A stretch of 64,000 bases of DNA from Pseudonocardiales bacterium (lineage in GTDB: Bacteria; Actinomycetota; Actinomycetes; Mycobacteriales; Pseudonocardiaceae). The first letter of the stretch is position 1. Each line of letters opens with the position of its first letter. Below the pieces are notes generated by a model. It made no database searches, was not told the DNA's origin, and worked only from the letters and a program-made list of their open reading frames with translations. The position numbers and the translations under genes were made by a program. The stretch covers positions 1-64,000 of the forward strand of contig JAFAWY010000040.1 of the NCBI GenBank assembly GCA_019241525.1, written 5' to 3'. Shown here piece after piece: positions 1-10,656 of the stretch.

Positions 1-2102
1 ACGCAGTTGCCCTCGGCGTCGTAGGTGATGAACTGCATGTTCGCCATGGCATATGCTTCCGCCATACCGCCCATGATCTGACCTTCGACGATCATCGGGT
101 TGATCCGAACACCGCAGTCATCGACCGCGACCATTCGCAACACGTCCCACACCCCGGTCTCAGGGTCGACCTCGACCGTCACGATGTACGCCGCAAATGG
201 CCACGTCATGTTCGGCGGGTCATAGTAGGCGTTGTTCTCCAGGCCTGGCTCCATGCCGTCGGGCATATTCCCGTACGCAGCCATCGCGCACTCCTGGATG
301 GTCACACCCCGGTTTTGCGCGCCGCGGACATAGAAGCGTCCAAGCTCCCACTCGATGTCCTCTTCGGATACCTCGAGCAGATGCGCTGCGAGTTTTCTGG
401 CCTTGGCCCGGATCTTCCGGGACACCAGGGCCGTCGCTGCACCCGCCGTAGGTGTGCTGCGAGAGGCGTACGTTCCCATACCGAATGGGGTGTTGTCGGT
501 ATCCCCGTGCTGCACAAGGATGTCGGCGGCAGGGATGCCGAGCTCGTGGGTAACGATCTGCGCAAACGTCGTCTCGTGACCCTGACCCTGGGTCTTCGAT
601 CCGATCTTCAAGATCGCCTTCCCACTCGGGTGCACCCGCAGCTCCGCGGAGTCGAACATCTTGATGCCGAGAATGTCGTACTCACGGCTGTTCCCGGCCC
701 CCAGCGGCTCGGTCATGGTCGACATGCCGATCCCGAGTCGCCGACCCTGCGAGCGTGCCTCTTCCTTCTCGCGCAAGAACTCCTTGTAACCAATGGCGTC
801 CAGCGCAACGTCGAGACATTTCTCATACTGCCCAGAGTCGAGGAGGAAGCCGTAAGGCGTACGGAACGGGAATTGGTCATCTTTCACCAGGTTGATCCGC
901 CGGAACTCCGCCTGATCCATGCCTAGATCATCAGCGGCCGCATGAATCTGCCGTTCCTGGAAGAACATCGCTTCGGTCACCCGGAACGAGCACCGATACG
1001 CGACCCCGCCGGGCGCTTTGTTCGTATAGTGACCCTGTGCGGTCATATATCCGAAGGGAATACCATAAGCGGCGAAGGCGGAGTGGATCAGACCAATCTT
1101 AAACTTCGTGGGCTGCGCATCAGAGAACGACATTCCATTGTCCGTGTCACAATGGAACCGCACCGCGAGGATCCTGCCATCCTTGCGAAGCGCAAGCTCA
1201 CCCTTGTAGTAAATGTCACGTGCGTAGTGCGTCGAAATGAGGTTACCGGTCTTGTCTTCAATCCACTTCACCGGCCGGGCAAGCAGGATGGAGCAGAGAA
1301 TCGAGCAGACATAACCGGGATAGACTGGCACCTTGTTGCCGAAACCACCGCCGATGTCAGGTGAGATAACCCGGATCATGTGCTCCGGAAGCTCGGCGAC
1401 GATTGCCACCGCTGCCCGGATGATGTGCGGCGCCTGCGTCGTCATGTACACGGTCAACTTGGTCGTCGCCGCGTTGTAGTCCGCGATCGACCCGCAGCAC
1501 TCAATGGGTGAGGGGTGCGACCTCGGGTAGTGCAACTCAATCTTCGACACCAGATCGGCCTGAGCGAAGGCCCGTTCGGTGCCTTCCCGGTCACCGACCT
1601 CCCACCGGTAGCAGATGTTGTCCGTCTGCCCCTCTTTGTCGTCCCTGATGATCGGGGCGCCTTCCGCCACGGACTGGTACGGGTTGACAATTACGGGCAG
1701 CGGCTCGTACTCGACAACGATCGCCTCACAGCCATCCTTGGCGATGTACGGGTCGTCAGCCACCACGCAGGCGATTTCCTGACCCTGGAAACGGACCTTG
1801 TCGGTAGCCAGTACCGGCTGAGTGTCGTAGGAAATCGTCGGCATCCACGCCAGGTTGTGCTGGGCCGCCATGTCACCGGTGAGCACCATGTGCACACCGG
1901 GGATTTGCCAGGCCTTACTCGTGTCGATCGACTTGATCCGCGCGTGGGCCAATGGGCTGCGGAGGATCTCCATATGCAACATGCCGGGCAGCTTGAAGTC
2001 ATCAATGTAGTTGCCCCTACCGACCAGGAACCGGTCGTCCTCCACCCGCTTGCGGCTTGCACCCAAGCCACCAATCTTAATTTCGTCTAGCGCCTGCGCC
2101 AC
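1..2102 (-). CDS. coxL: Form I aerobic CO dehydrogenase large subunit, partial (3' end outside window)
   Basis: Manual translation of the minus strand from GTG at 2102 (VAQALDEIKIGGLGASRKRVEDDRFLVGRGNYIDDFKLPGMLHMEILRSPLAHARI...). Form I active-site motif AYRCSFR at 1001-981. Last gene of a coxM-coxS-coxL order. Confidence 0.93.
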   Translation of the reverse strand, partial: MAQALDEIKIGGLGASRKRVEDDRFLVGRGNYIDDFKLPGMLHMEILRSPLAHARIKSIDTSKAWQIPGVHMVLTGDMAAQHNLAWMPTISYDTQPVLATDKVRFQGQEIACVVADDPYIAKDGCEAIVVEYEPLPVIVNPYQSVAEGAPIIRDDKEGQTDNICYRWEVGDREGTERAFAQADLVSKIELHYPRSHPSPIECCGSIADYNAATTKLTVYMTTQAPHIIRAAVAIVAELPEHMIRVISPDIGGGFGNKVPVYPGYVCSILCSILLARPVKWIEDKTGNLISTHYARDIYYKGELALRKDGRILAVRFHCDTDNGMSFSDAQPTKFKIGLIHSAFAAYGIPFGYMTAQGHYTNKAPGGVAYRCSFRVTEAMFFQERQIHAAADDLGMDQAEFRRINLVKDDQFPFRTPYGFLLDSGQYEKCLDVALDAIGYKEFLREKEEARSQGRRLGIGMSTMTEPLGAGNSREYDILGIKMFDSAELRVHPSGKAILKIGSKTQGQGHETTFAQIVTHELGIPAADILVQHGDTDNTPFGMGTYASRSTPTAGAATALVSRKIRAKARKLAAHLLEVSEEDIEWELGRFYVRGAQNRGVTIQECAMAAYGNMPDGMEPGLENNAYYDPPNMTWPFAAYIVTVEVDPETGVWDVLRMVAVDDCGVRINPMIVEGQIMGGMAEAYAMANMQFITYDAEGNC

Positions 2103-2114
2103 GTCACATCTCCC

Positions 2115-2627
2115 TTATCGTCGGCTTCTGCCGCCCAGCACGTACGCTCCGCCCTCAGACCGCATTTTCTCGGCGGCCCAAAGCACGGCTTTTACAATGT
2201 TTTGGTAACCGGTGCAACGGCAGAGGTTGCCGGCCAATCCCCAGCGAACTTCTTCCTCTGTCGGGTTGGGATTCTCGTCAAGAATTGCTTTCGATGCCAG
2301 CATCATCCCCGGCGTGCAGAAACCGCACTGCAGTCCGTGCTCCTCACGGAAGCCTTGCTGGATCGGGTGAAGCTCACTGGGCATGCCAAGACCTTCGACG
2401 GTCGTTACTTCATGCCCGTCCGTCATGACGGCGAACATGGTGCACGACTTCATGGGCAAACCGTCCACCAATACGGTGCACACACCGCAGTTCGTCGTGT
2501 CACAGCCGATGTGCGTGCCGGTCAGACCCAGGACCTCGCGGAGGAAGTGGGCCAGTAGTATGCGTGGCTCGACATCGACAGACTTCGGTTCCCCGTTCAC
2601 CACGACGTTAATTCGTCGCTCTTCCAC
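2115..2627 (-). CDS. coxS: CO dehydrogenase small (2Fe-2S) subunit
   Basis: 170 aa; [15 protein letters not shown] and CGFCTPGMM...[13 protein letters not shown] cysteine motifs of the two [2Fe-2S] domains. Confidence 0.94.
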   Translation of the reverse strand: MEERRINVVVNGEPKSVDVEPRILLAHFLREVLGLTGTHIGCDTTNCGVCTVLVDGLPMKSCTMFAVMTDGHEVTTVEGLGMPSELHPIQQGFREEHGLQCGFCTPGMMLASKAILDENPNPTEEEVRWGLAGNLCRCTGYQNIVKAVLWAAEKMRSEGGAYVLGGRSRR

Positions 2628-2684
2628 GCCGCCTCCTAGACGTCGCCATGCTTGCAGGACGTATTCGTGTCCGAATTCGAGCCA

Positions 2685-3551
2685 TCAGGCTGCGCGGGCC
2701 TCTCGGCTGCTCAGCCCACGCTGGACGAAGGTGTACACAATGTGACGCTTGTACTCAGCGCTGCCGCGGACGTCGGACTTCGGTTCCGACGCCTCCGCCG
2801 CCAGCCGCGCCGCCTGATCGATCGTGCTCGAATTGAGCGACTTCCCGGCCAGCGCTTGCTCGGCCGAGGTGCATTTAATGTTGTTCGACCCGACACCGGT
2901 CAGTGCGATACCGGCCCGGTTGACCGTGCCGCCGGACATCTCAAGGTTGATGGCCACCCCGACGGTCGCGAAGTCTCCCACTCGCCGCTCCAGCTTGAGA
3001 TAGGTTCCCTTACGCGTGCCCTGAGCGGCTGGCACGCGGGCTGCCACCGCGATCTCACCGGTCTGCAGGGAGTTCTGGAACGGACCGACGACGAACTCTG
3101 AGACCGGGATAGTCCGCTCACGACCCTCCGCGTTGCGGGCGATGATCTCGCCACCAAGCGACAACATCACCGATGCCCAGTCACCTTGCGGGTCTGCGTG
3201 GCAAATCGAGCCGACCAGAGTTCCACGGTTGCGCACCATCGGGTCCGCGATGAGAGGCGCCGTCGCGTACATGACCGGGTAGTTGTTCCGGAGCAATGAC
3301 GACCGTTCCAGGGTCCTGTGGCGGCACAGGGCGCCGATCCGCAGGGACCCGCCCTCCTCTTCGTGGTAGTCGAGACCCGGAATATTGTTGATGTCAACGA
3401 TGCACGCCGGCGCAGCAAAGCGCAGTTTGATAAGAGGGATGAGACTCATTCCTCCGGCGAGGATTTTCGCCTCGTCACCGTATGCCTGTATAGCTTCGAA
3501 AGCCTCGTCAAGCGTACGTGGAGCCTCGTAATGGAAACGAGACGGGTACAT
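2685..3551 (-). CDS. coxM: CO dehydrogenase medium (FAD-binding) subunit
   Basis: MYPSRFHYEAPRTLDEAFEAI..AKILAGGMSLIPLIKLR...RNRGTLVGSICHADP; FAD-binding domain typical of CoxM. Start set at MYPS. Confidence 0.92.
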   Translation of the reverse strand: MYPSRFHYEAPRTLDEAFEAIQAYGDEAKILAGGMSLIPLIKLRFAAPACIVDINNIPGLDYHEEEGGSLRIGALCRHRTLERSSLLRNNYPVMYATAPLIADPMVRNRGTLVGSICHADPQGDWASVMLSLGGEIIARNAEGRERTIPVSEFVVGPFQNSLQTGEIAVAARVPAAQGTRKGTYLKLERRVGDFATVGVAINLEMSGGTVNRAGIALTGVGSNNIKCTSAEQALAGKSLNSSTIDQAARLAAEASEPKSDVRGSAEYKRHIVYTFVQRGLSSREARAA

Positions 3552-3703
3552 CCAGACCCTCCTAAGTGTCCTGACCAGACCACGGAAAAGTTTGCACGAC
3601 ACGTTAACCTGCCCGTAGATCCTATTCGGACACTACGAAGAGGCAATTAAAAACCCCGCCGACCAATAAGGTCAGGCAAATGAGCCGAGTCGCTGTAGCA
3701 GAC

Positions 3704-4126
3704 TCAGGTGTCCATCAGGCCGAGGCCGTGCCGCGGCGGAGTGTCATCCGCCGATCCATAGCCGCGCGCAGGAGGTTCGTCTGCCGACCCGTGGCTCGGA
3801 GTCGACTGGCTCGCGCGTGGCGAAGGTGTCGGAGGTGGCGATGAGGGGCGGCTCTCGGCAGCAGGCTCGTTGGACGGCCGGTATTCCCGGCGAGGCTCGC
3901 GTGACGGTTCGGCAACAGCCACCGGCAAGCTCTCTTCCTCAGGATTCGGGCGAGGCTGCTGGTGCGGCGGCCACGGACCGGGTACCGGCTGACCGGCAAT
4001 GCGAAGCCAGTCCACTACCTCGGGCCACGCCCAGATGGTCGGGCTCTTCCCGGTCTTGGGTGCGTTCTCGATCAGCTCGTAGATGCGGGGATTGCCTCGA
4101 CTGTGTCCGGTTGACTCGATCGCCAT
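3704..4126 (-). CDS. Hypothetical protein; short N-terminal region resembling an excisionase-like DNA-binding segment and a Pro/Ser-rich tail
   Basis: Open frame of 140 aa (RIYELIENAPKTGKSPTIWAWPEVVDWL...); weak family resemblance only. Confidence 0.35.
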   Translation of the reverse strand: MAIESTGHSRGNPRIYELIENAPKTGKSPTIWAWPEVVDWLRIAGQPVPGPWPPHQQPRPNPEEESLPVAVAEPSREPRREYRPSNEPAAESRPSSPPPTPSPRASQSTPSHGSADEPPARGYGSADDTPPRHGLGLMDT

Positions 4127-4344
4127 CGTCTGGCCCCTCTCTCTGGCTCCAGTGCCGACTTCCGGTGGGCTCGCTGGCTCGCGCGTCCAGTTTTACGGTC
4201 CGCGGACCATTAGTCCACACGGCTGAGGATCGGCGTGTCAAGACCAGCTGAGCGCCGCCGAGCCCGACGTTTTGCGCGGTAGACGTCCAGGCAGGGGTAT
4301 GTGTTGATAGTTGTTTTACAGTCTGAGTTGCGAGACCATGGGGC

Positions 4345-5301
4345 ATGGCTGCCACGGCTGGGTTGACCCTGCGCGAAGGTGATCGTGCACGCCTTGAGGC
4401 GCTGGCGCGTTCCGCCTCAGCCCGGCCGGCCCTGGCTCAGCGAGCCCGCATCATCCTGATGTCCGCCGACGGGCTGACCAATGCCGAGATCGCCCGGCGA
4501 ACCGGAGCCACCCGGCCGACCGTTATCAACTGGCGCAACCGCTATGCCACTGGAGGCATCCATGCCCTGGGCGATTTGCCCAGGCCAGGCCGGCCGCCCG
4601 TGGTCGATGAACTGGAAGTGGTGGCCACCACACTTGCCGACGGTGGCCGGCCGCCGGCACACCTTGGCGCGACCCAATGGTCGTCCCGATTGCTCGCACA
4701 ACATCTGGGTATTTCGTTCGCCACCGTGTCTCGGATATGGCGCAAGTGGGGGATCCAGCCGGAACACGTTGAGACGTTTACGCTGGCCCACGACCTGCAG
4801 CGGCAGGCCCAGGTGCGAGACATCAGCGGGCTGTACCTCAACTTGTCCCAGCGTGCTGCGGCGTTGCATCCGCCTGGCTATCACAGTGACCAAGAGGGGG
4901 GCTCCGCAGGTCACCCAGACCCATGGCTTAAACTTGTCGAGGTATCTCTAGGTATCATCACCCAGCAGGCCATCCGCCGCGGGAACTTCGCCTCGGTACG
5001 TAATCTCATTGACGCTGTGAGAGAGCTCACCGACGGATGGCAAGACCGTCGCGAGGAGCCATCCCGGCAAGACGCCGCCGGTGACGCCAGTGCCACGCCC
5101 CGCGGGGAAATGACTAATCGTCAAAGTACTTCTGACACGATGCTGAACGGGAACAAGAGATCTTCACGATCGGATGAACTTGGACTACAGGCGGCCCTCC
5201 AGCGGCCTGCCAGTCCGGCGCGGGATACCAAGCCAGTGCGCGCTGAGTTCCACGGCGCACGAGGCCGGCGATCCAGACCAACCCCACGAGTCAGCAGTTA
5301 G
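4345..5301 (+). pseudogene. IS630-family transposase remnant: HTH N-terminus joined to C-terminus, catalytic core missing
   Basis: N-term LAQRARIILMSADGLTNAEIARRTGATRPTVINWRNRY... and C-term WLKLVEVSLGIITQQAIRRGNFASVRNLI are typical of IS630 transposases; the intervening DEKSQIQAL and DNYATHKH blocks are absent. Confidence 0.8.
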
Positions 5302-5312
5302 CCCGCCGAAAC

Positions 5313-6071
5313 GTGGACTCCTCAGCCGTGAACCACCGCTTGCGGGCAGTGATCTTCGATGTGGACGGGACGCTCGCCGACACCGAACGAGATGGTCATC
5401 GGGTGGCCTTCAACGAGGCATTTGCGGCGGCCGGCCTGAGCTACCGGTGGGACGTTGCCGAATACGGTGACCTACTCACCACTACCGGCGGCCGGCGACG
5501 TATTGAACGCTACCTCCGATCCAGACAGCACTCCGCTGACGAAGCCGCCGCGCTGGCAACCAAACTGCATAAAGACAAAACTCGCCGCTTCGCGACACGT
5601 ATCCGAACGGGCGCATTGGATGCCCGCCCGGGTACCGACCAGCTGATCTCCGATCTGCGCGCCGAGAAAGTGGCTACCGCCGTAGCAACCACGGGAACCA
5701 AAGATTGGGTGCTGCCGTTACTCGACACTCTTTTTGGGCTTGATGTATTTGATGTCGTCGTCACCGGATCAGACGTTACGGAGCTCAAACCCGATCCCGC
5801 CGTCTACTACGAGACGCTGGCTCGCCTGGGGCTCAGTGCCGGCGAGGCGATAGCAATTGAAGACTCAGCCAACGGGGTGCAGGCCGCGCAGGCTGCTGGG
5901 CTGCGGTGCGTGGCGGTGGTGAATGGTTACACCCGGGACCAGGACCTGTCTGGCGCGGTAGCGGTGCTCGACGACATGGCCCGTCCTGGTGGCGTAGGGG
6001 TACTTCGCGGCGATCCGCAACTGCGGAATGGACTGACCGTTGCGGCGCTGCGCCGGCTGCTCGTGGCGTAA
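5313..6071 (+). CDS. HAD-superfamily hydrolase (CbbY/phosphoglycolate phosphatase-like)
   Basis: FDVDGTLADTE, ATTGTK, KPDPAVYYETLARLG, EDSANGVQAA motifs. Confidence 0.9.
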   Translation: MDSSAVNHRLRAVIFDVDGTLADTERDGHRVAFNEAFAAAGLSYRWDVAEYGDLLTTTGGRRRIERYLRSRQHSADEAAALATKLHKDKTRRFATRIRTGALDARPGTDQLISDLRAEKVATAVATTGTKDWVLPLLDTLFGLDVFDVVVTGSDVTELKPDPAVYYETLARLGLSAGEAIAIEDSANGVQAAQAAGLRCVAVVNGYTRDQDLSGAVAVLDDMARPGGVGVLRGDPQLRNGLTVAALRRLLVA

Positions 6072-6112
6072 CGTCGAGCAAGGTTCTCAACGTTGCAGGA
6101 GGTGCGGCAGCC

Positions 6113-7474
6113 TTGTCCGGGTCGGTTCGGGTAGCGGTCATCGGCTCCGGCCCTTCTGGGCTGTACGCGGCTGACGAGCTGAGCAAGCACGACGCGGTGT
6201 CGGTAGATGTGCTCGACCGGTTGCCCTGCCCGTACGGGCTGTTGCGCTACGGCGTCGCTCCGGACCACCTGAAGATGAAGTCGCTGGAGATCACACTGCG
6301 CAAGATCCTGGAGCGACCCGGCGTACGTTTTCTCGGCGGAGTAGAGCTGGGCTCTGGCGTCACCGGCATCACCGTCGATGAACTGCGGGAGTGCTACGAC
6401 GCGGTGGTCTACGCCACCGGCTCGTCGGTGGATCGCCGGCTGTCTATTCCTGGCGAGGACCTGCCGGGCAGCTTCTCGGCTACCGAGTTCGTCTCCTGGT
6501 ACTGCGGACATCCCGATGCTCGGGTGGACGCTTTCACGCTGGATGCGCGCAGCGCGGTGGTGGTCGGGGTGGGTAACGTCGCAGTGGACGTCGCGCGCAT
6601 CCTCGCCAAGACAGCGCAGGACCTGCACGTCACCGACATGCCCGACCACGTACTGAATGTGCTCGAAGCAAGCGCGATCAGCGACATCTACATCGTGGGC
6701 AGGCGCGGACCGGCGCAAGCTAAGTTCACCAGCAAGGAGCTGCGTGAACTGGGTGAACTGGCTAGCGCTGATGTGGTGGTCGACCCGGCTGAGCTGGTGC
6801 TCGATGAGGCCAGCAAGGAAGTGGTGGAGACCAACAAAACGGTGCGGCGCAACCTGGAAACCCTGCAGGAGTGGTCCAGCCGCCCACTATTCGGTCGAGA
6901 TCGGCGGATCCACCTGCGGTTCCTGCTCGCCCCCGTCGCAGTGCTCGGCACCGATCGGGTGGAAGCGGTGCAATGCGAGCGCAACGTACTGGATGGATCC
7001 GGCGGCGTGACCGGTACAGGAGAGAAGGTGACGCTGGCCGCCCAGCTGTTACTGCGCTCGGTGGGCTATCGGGGGGTGCCGCTGCCGGGCGTGCCGTTCG
7101 ACGAGCGATCAGGAGTAATCCCGCACGTGAGCGGCCGGGTCCAGCGGGAAGGACGCACCGCAACCGGTGAATACGTGGTCGGCTGGATCAAGCGCGGTCC
7201 GACTGGCGTGATCGGCACTAATAAGGGCGACGCCAAGGAGACCGTCGAGCAGCTGCTGGCCGATCTCGAGACCTTGCCGCGCGCACCCCGACGCGAGCCC
7301 GATGCGATCATTGACAAACTTGCCCAGCGCGGCGTGGGAGTGGTCACGTGGGCGGGCTGGGAGGCGATCGACGCCGCTGAACGGGCGCTCGGAGCGGCGG
7401 TGGGACGTACCCGCATCAAGATTGCAGATCGGGCTGCGCTGCTCATCGCGGCGGCGAAAACGCTGGCGGGCTGA
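6113..7474 (+). CDS. Ferredoxin--NADP+ reductase (FprA/FprB-like)
   Basis: VAVIGSGPSGLYAADEL, CPYGLLRYGVAPDHLKMKS, VGVGNVAVDVARIL, GWIKRGPTGVIGTNKGDA; TTG start with GGAGGTG upstream. Confidence 0.9.
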   Translation: MSGSVRVAVIGSGPSGLYAADELSKHDAVSVDVLDRLPCPYGLLRYGVAPDHLKMKSLEITLRKILERPGVRFLGGVELGSGVTGITVDELRECYDAVVYATGSSVDRRLSIPGEDLPGSFSATEFVSWYCGHPDARVDAFTLDARSAVVVGVGNVAVDVARILAKTAQDLHVTDMPDHVLNVLEASAISDIYIVGRRGPAQAKFTSKELRELGELASADVVVDPAELVLDEASKEVVETNKTVRRNLETLQEWSSRPLFGRDRRIHLRFLLAPVAVLGTDRVEAVQCERNVLDGSGGVTGTGEKVTLAAQLLLRSVGYRGVPLPGVPFDERSGVIPHVSGRVQREGRTATGEYVVGWIKRGPTGVIGTNKGDAKETVEQLLADLETLPRAPRREPDAIIDKLAQRGVGVVTWAGWEAIDAAERALGAAVGRTRIKIADRAALLIAAAKTLAG

Positions 7475-7555
7475 CCGCCGCGGCAGCTGCCGATTCGACG
7501 CCATCAGGTGGCGGGCACGGTGTGACGTCATACCGCGCACAAAGGCACGACATGG

Positions 7556-7578
7556 GGTGCACGGGGGCGCGACACGCC
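7556..7578. repeat. 23-bp interspersed repeat, copy 1
   Basis: GGTGCACGGGGGCGCGACACGCC; one mismatch to 37767-37789. Confidence 0.7.
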
Positions 7579-7731
7579 AGAGTGGGGAGGGGGACACGCC
7601 GACGTCGCGGGCGGTTTTTGCGCCGACTTAGTGATCGATGAGCGCACATGTGACCCGGATGGGTGGCTTCCCCGTCGGTAGGGCGCGGGAAGGCTACGGT
7701 GCAAAAGCGAACAGCTCAGAGAGGAGCCGCC

Positions 7732-8130
7732 GTGTTCAGCCGCGTTGCCCGTCCCCTCCTTGGCGCCGTAGCCGTCGCTGACGGCGTCAACACCCTGCTT
7801 CACCCCAAGCCGAAGATCGATTCAACTGCACCGTTGGTAGCCAATGCCCCGGTCAATCCCGCGTTGGTGGTGCAAGCAGGTGCCGCTGTGAAGATCGCCG
7901 CCGGGCTGCTGATGGCTCTGGGGCGGGCGCCCCGACTTGCGGCGACGTTGCTGGCCGCGGAGTTGATCCCAGCCACTGTGGCTGATCAGCCGTTCAGCAG
8001 TGCAGCGTCTCCTGGCGAACGCAAGGCTCGCCAGGAGAACTTCCTGGCCAACTGCGGGCAGCTTGGCGGAATGCTGCTGGCGATTTCCGCTCCCGCCCCT
8101 AAGCGCAGGCGCAAGCGCCGCAGGAGCTGA
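7732..8130 (+). CDS. DoxX family membrane protein
   Basis: RVARPLLGAVAVADGVNTLLHP...GAAVKIAAGLLMALGRAPRLAATLLAAELIPATVADQPF. Confidence 0.8.
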   Translation: MFSRVARPLLGAVAVADGVNTLLHPKPKIDSTAPLVANAPVNPALVVQAGAAVKIAAGLLMALGRAPRLAATLLAAELIPATVADQPFSSAASPGERKARQENFLANCGQLGGMLLAISAPAPKRRRKRRRS

Positions 8131-8248
8131 CCGCTAAACCGCCCGGTCTTACTAATGCGGCGTCCGGCATGCGGGCAGGCCGGACGTGGTGGCAGGCTGA
8201 CCTCAGGCGACTCAGAATCGACGTGATTGAGCAACGCGGGAGGTCACG

Positions 8249-9352
8249 GTGGGTCATGAGGTCCGGGGAATAGTAGCGCACGCCAAAGGAGCGCCTGTCA
8301 CGGTGGAAACCGTGCTGGTGCCAGACCCCGGTCCTGGTGAGGCGCTGGTCGTGGTGCAGGCCTGCGGTGTGTGCCACACGGATTTCCACTACCGGCAGGG
8401 CGCGATCAACGACGACTTTCCGTTCCTGCTCGGACATGAGGCCGCCGGGGTGGTAGAAGCCGTAGGCGAGGGAGTCGACACCGTGGCTCCCGGTGACTTC
8501 GTCGTCCTCAACTGGCGTGCGGTGTGCGGCCGCTGCCGCGCCTGCCGCCGGGGCAGGCCGTGGTACTGCTTCAACACCCACAATGCCGCACAGTCCATGA
8601 CCTTGCCGGACGGCACGGCCCTGTCACCGGCCCTGGGGATCGGTGCCTTCGTGGAGAAGACCCTGGTCCACAGCGGGCAATGCACCAAGGTCGATCCTGC
8701 GGTAGCGCCGGAAGTTGCCGGACTGCTCGGCTGCGGCGTGATGGCCGGTATCGGTGCGGCCATCAATACCGGTGGCGTCACCAGGGGTGACTCGGTGGCG
8801 GTGATCGGCTGCGGCGGGGTAGGTGATGCTGCCATCGCCGGAGCCCGGCTGGCGGGCGCGACCACGATCATCGGCATCGACGTCGACCCCCGCAAGCTTG
8901 AGTGGGCTACCGACTTCGGTGCGACGCATACCGTCAACGCCCGGGAGTCCGACGTCGTCGAGGCGGTACGCGCGGCCACCGGCGGCTTTGGGGCCGATGT
9001 GGTGATCGAAGCGGTGGGCCGCCCGGAAACCTGGGAACAGGCCTTTTTCGCCCGCGACTTGGCCGGCACCGTCGTCCTGGTCGGAGTGCCCTCGCCAGAC
9101 ATGATGGTGCCGAACATCCCGCTACTGGAGGTCTTCGGCCGGGGCGGTGCGTTGAAGTCGTCGTGGTATGGCGACTGCCTGCCCGAACGGGATTTCCCGA
9201 TGCTGGTCGAGCTGCACCTGCAGGGCCGGCTACCGCTGGACAAGTTCGTCTCCGAGACGATCAGCCTGGACGACGTGGAGCAGGCCTTCGACAAGATGGA
9301 GCGTGGGGAGGTACTGCGCAGCGTGGTGGTGCTGGCTAAGTCAGAAGCATGA
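8249..9352 (+). CDS. mscR: S-(hydroxymethyl)mycothiol dehydrogenase-like Zn alcohol dehydrogenase
   Basis: MDR-family [55 protein letters not shown]; followed immediately by an MBL-fold hydrolase. Confidence 0.85.
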   Translation: MGHEVRGIVAHAKGAPVTVETVLVPDPGPGEALVVVQACGVCHTDFHYRQGAINDDFPFLLGHEAAGVVEAVGEGVDTVAPGDFVVLNWRAVCGRCRACRRGRPWYCFNTHNAAQSMTLPDGTALSPALGIGAFVEKTLVHSGQCTKVDPAVAPEVAGLLGCGVMAGIGAAINTGGVTRGDSVAVIGCGGVGDAAIAGARLAGATTIIGIDVDPRKLEWATDFGATHTVNARESDVVEAVRAATGGFGADVVIEAVGRPETWEQAFFARDLAGTVVLVGVPSPDMMVPNIPLLEVFGRGGALKSSWYGDCLPERDFPMLVELHLQGRLPLDKFVSETISLDDVEQAFDKMERGEVLRSVVVLAKSEA

Positions 9353-9972
9353 TCACCCGTGTGGAGACGTCCGGGACGTTCAGCCTGGATGGCGGCACCT
9401 GGGCGGTGGACAACAATGTCTGGCTGATCGGCGACGAGCGCGAGGTGATCGTCGTTGATGCTGCGCACGACGCCGAGGCGATCGCCGCCGCGGTAGGCGA
9501 GCGGCGCGTTCGCGCCATCGTGTGCACCCATGCTCATGATGATCACGTCAATGCCGCGCCAGAGCTGTCCCGCATGCTGGCCGCACCGGTGCTGCTGCAT
9601 CCCGCAGAACACCATCTGTGGCAGCTCGCGCACCCTGACCTACCTCCGCCCGATGCCGAACTCGCAAGCGGCGAAACCCTCCGCGTCGCGGACACCGCGC
9701 TGCGTGTCCTGCACACTCCGGGACACTCCCCTGGCTCGTGCTGTTTGTACGCCCCTGAGCTGAACACTGTGTTCAGTGGGGACACCCTGTTTTCCGGCGG
9801 ACCCGGCGCAACTGGCCGGTCGTTCTCCGACTTCGGCACGATCATCGATTCGATCCGGGACGAGCTGCTGACGCTGCCCGCGGAGACCACCGTCCACCCC
9901 GGACACGGAAACTCGACTCGCATCGGTGAGGAAGCTCCGCACCTCGAAGAATGGCGGGCGCGCGGCTGGTAG
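9349..9972 (+). CDS. MBL-fold metallo-hydrolase
   Basis: [12 protein letters not shown] (HxHxDH-type), [23 protein letters not shown]; 4-nt overlap with the upstream mscR-like gene. Confidence 0.88.
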   Translation: MITRVETSGTFSLDGGTWAVDNNVWLIGDEREVIVVDAAHDAEAIAAAVGERRVRAIVCTHAHDDHVNAAPELSRMLAAPVLLHPAEHHLWQLAHPDLPPPDAELASGETLRVADTALRVLHTPGHSPGSCCLYAPELNTVFSGDTLFSGGPGATGRSFSDFGTIIDSIRDELLTLPAETTVHPGHGNSTRIGEEAPHLEEWRARGW

Positions 9973-10022
9973 ACCGCTGCGGTGTGAGATCCTCCCGGCG
10001 AACTTCAGCCCGAGGAGGCGTT

Positions 10023-10583
10023 GTGACGACCACTTCACGCCATCGCAGACGGCCACCGGCGGGGTGGCTGCCCGTTATCGGCGCTGCCTTGGTGGGAGCC
10101 GCAGTCGGGGCTGGTGCGTTGGCCATCGCCAGCCCACGCTCGTCAACACAGCAGGTCAACGGACCATCCGAAACAGCGGCTGCTGCGGCAGCCAGCACGG
10201 TCTCCTCCAGCGGGACGGTGCCATCACCGGCGGAGGCACGGGCAAGCGACCCGATCGCGTTCTCCCTCCCCATCACCGATGCCGCCGGCATGTCGCTGAC
10301 GGTGCTGCGGCCGGAAAGAATCAAAGGCGCCGTGCGGCTGACCATCGCGGTGGTCAACACCAATGACATGCCGATCGCAGTCGATACCGGCGCTGTGGGC
10401 CCGCGCGACGCGCGTTTCAATAATGTGGCGGTGCCGGTGACCATGATCCCAGCGCGCAAGCGACTCGTACCGGGTGAGGGCTACACCTACCAGGCTGTGG
10501 TCAAGCTGCCCACAACCAACACCGGCCAACTGTCGTTTGTGGTCGGCATGGCGCGCGTCACAGGCCCAGCCGCCGCAGACTGA
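10023..10583 (+). CDS. Hypothetical membrane-anchored/secreted protein
   Basis: GTG start; N-terminal TM (GWLPVIGAALVGAAVGAGALAIA) then Ig-like soluble region. Confidence 0.6.
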   Translation: MTTTSRHRRRPPAGWLPVIGAALVGAAVGAGALAIASPRSSTQQVNGPSETAAAAAASTVSSSGTVPSPAEARASDPIAFSLPITDAAGMSLTVLRPERIKGAVRLTIAVVNTNDMPIAVDTGAVGPRDARFNNVAVPVTMIPARKRLVPGEGYTYQAVVKLPTTNTGQLSFVVGMARVTGPAAAD

Positions 10584-10598
10584 CCTCCACTTGATGAG

Positions 10599-10627
10599 CC
10601 CGACATGTCAGACATATCCATGTCGGG
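10599..10627. terminator. Candidate bidirectional hairpin between convergent genes
   Basis: CCCGACATG-11 nt-CATGTCGGG, perfect 9-bp stem between the stops at 10583(+) and 10657(-). Confidence 0.5.
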
Positions 10628-10656
10628 GTTTGGAGGGTCGGAGCGTCGGAGAATTG

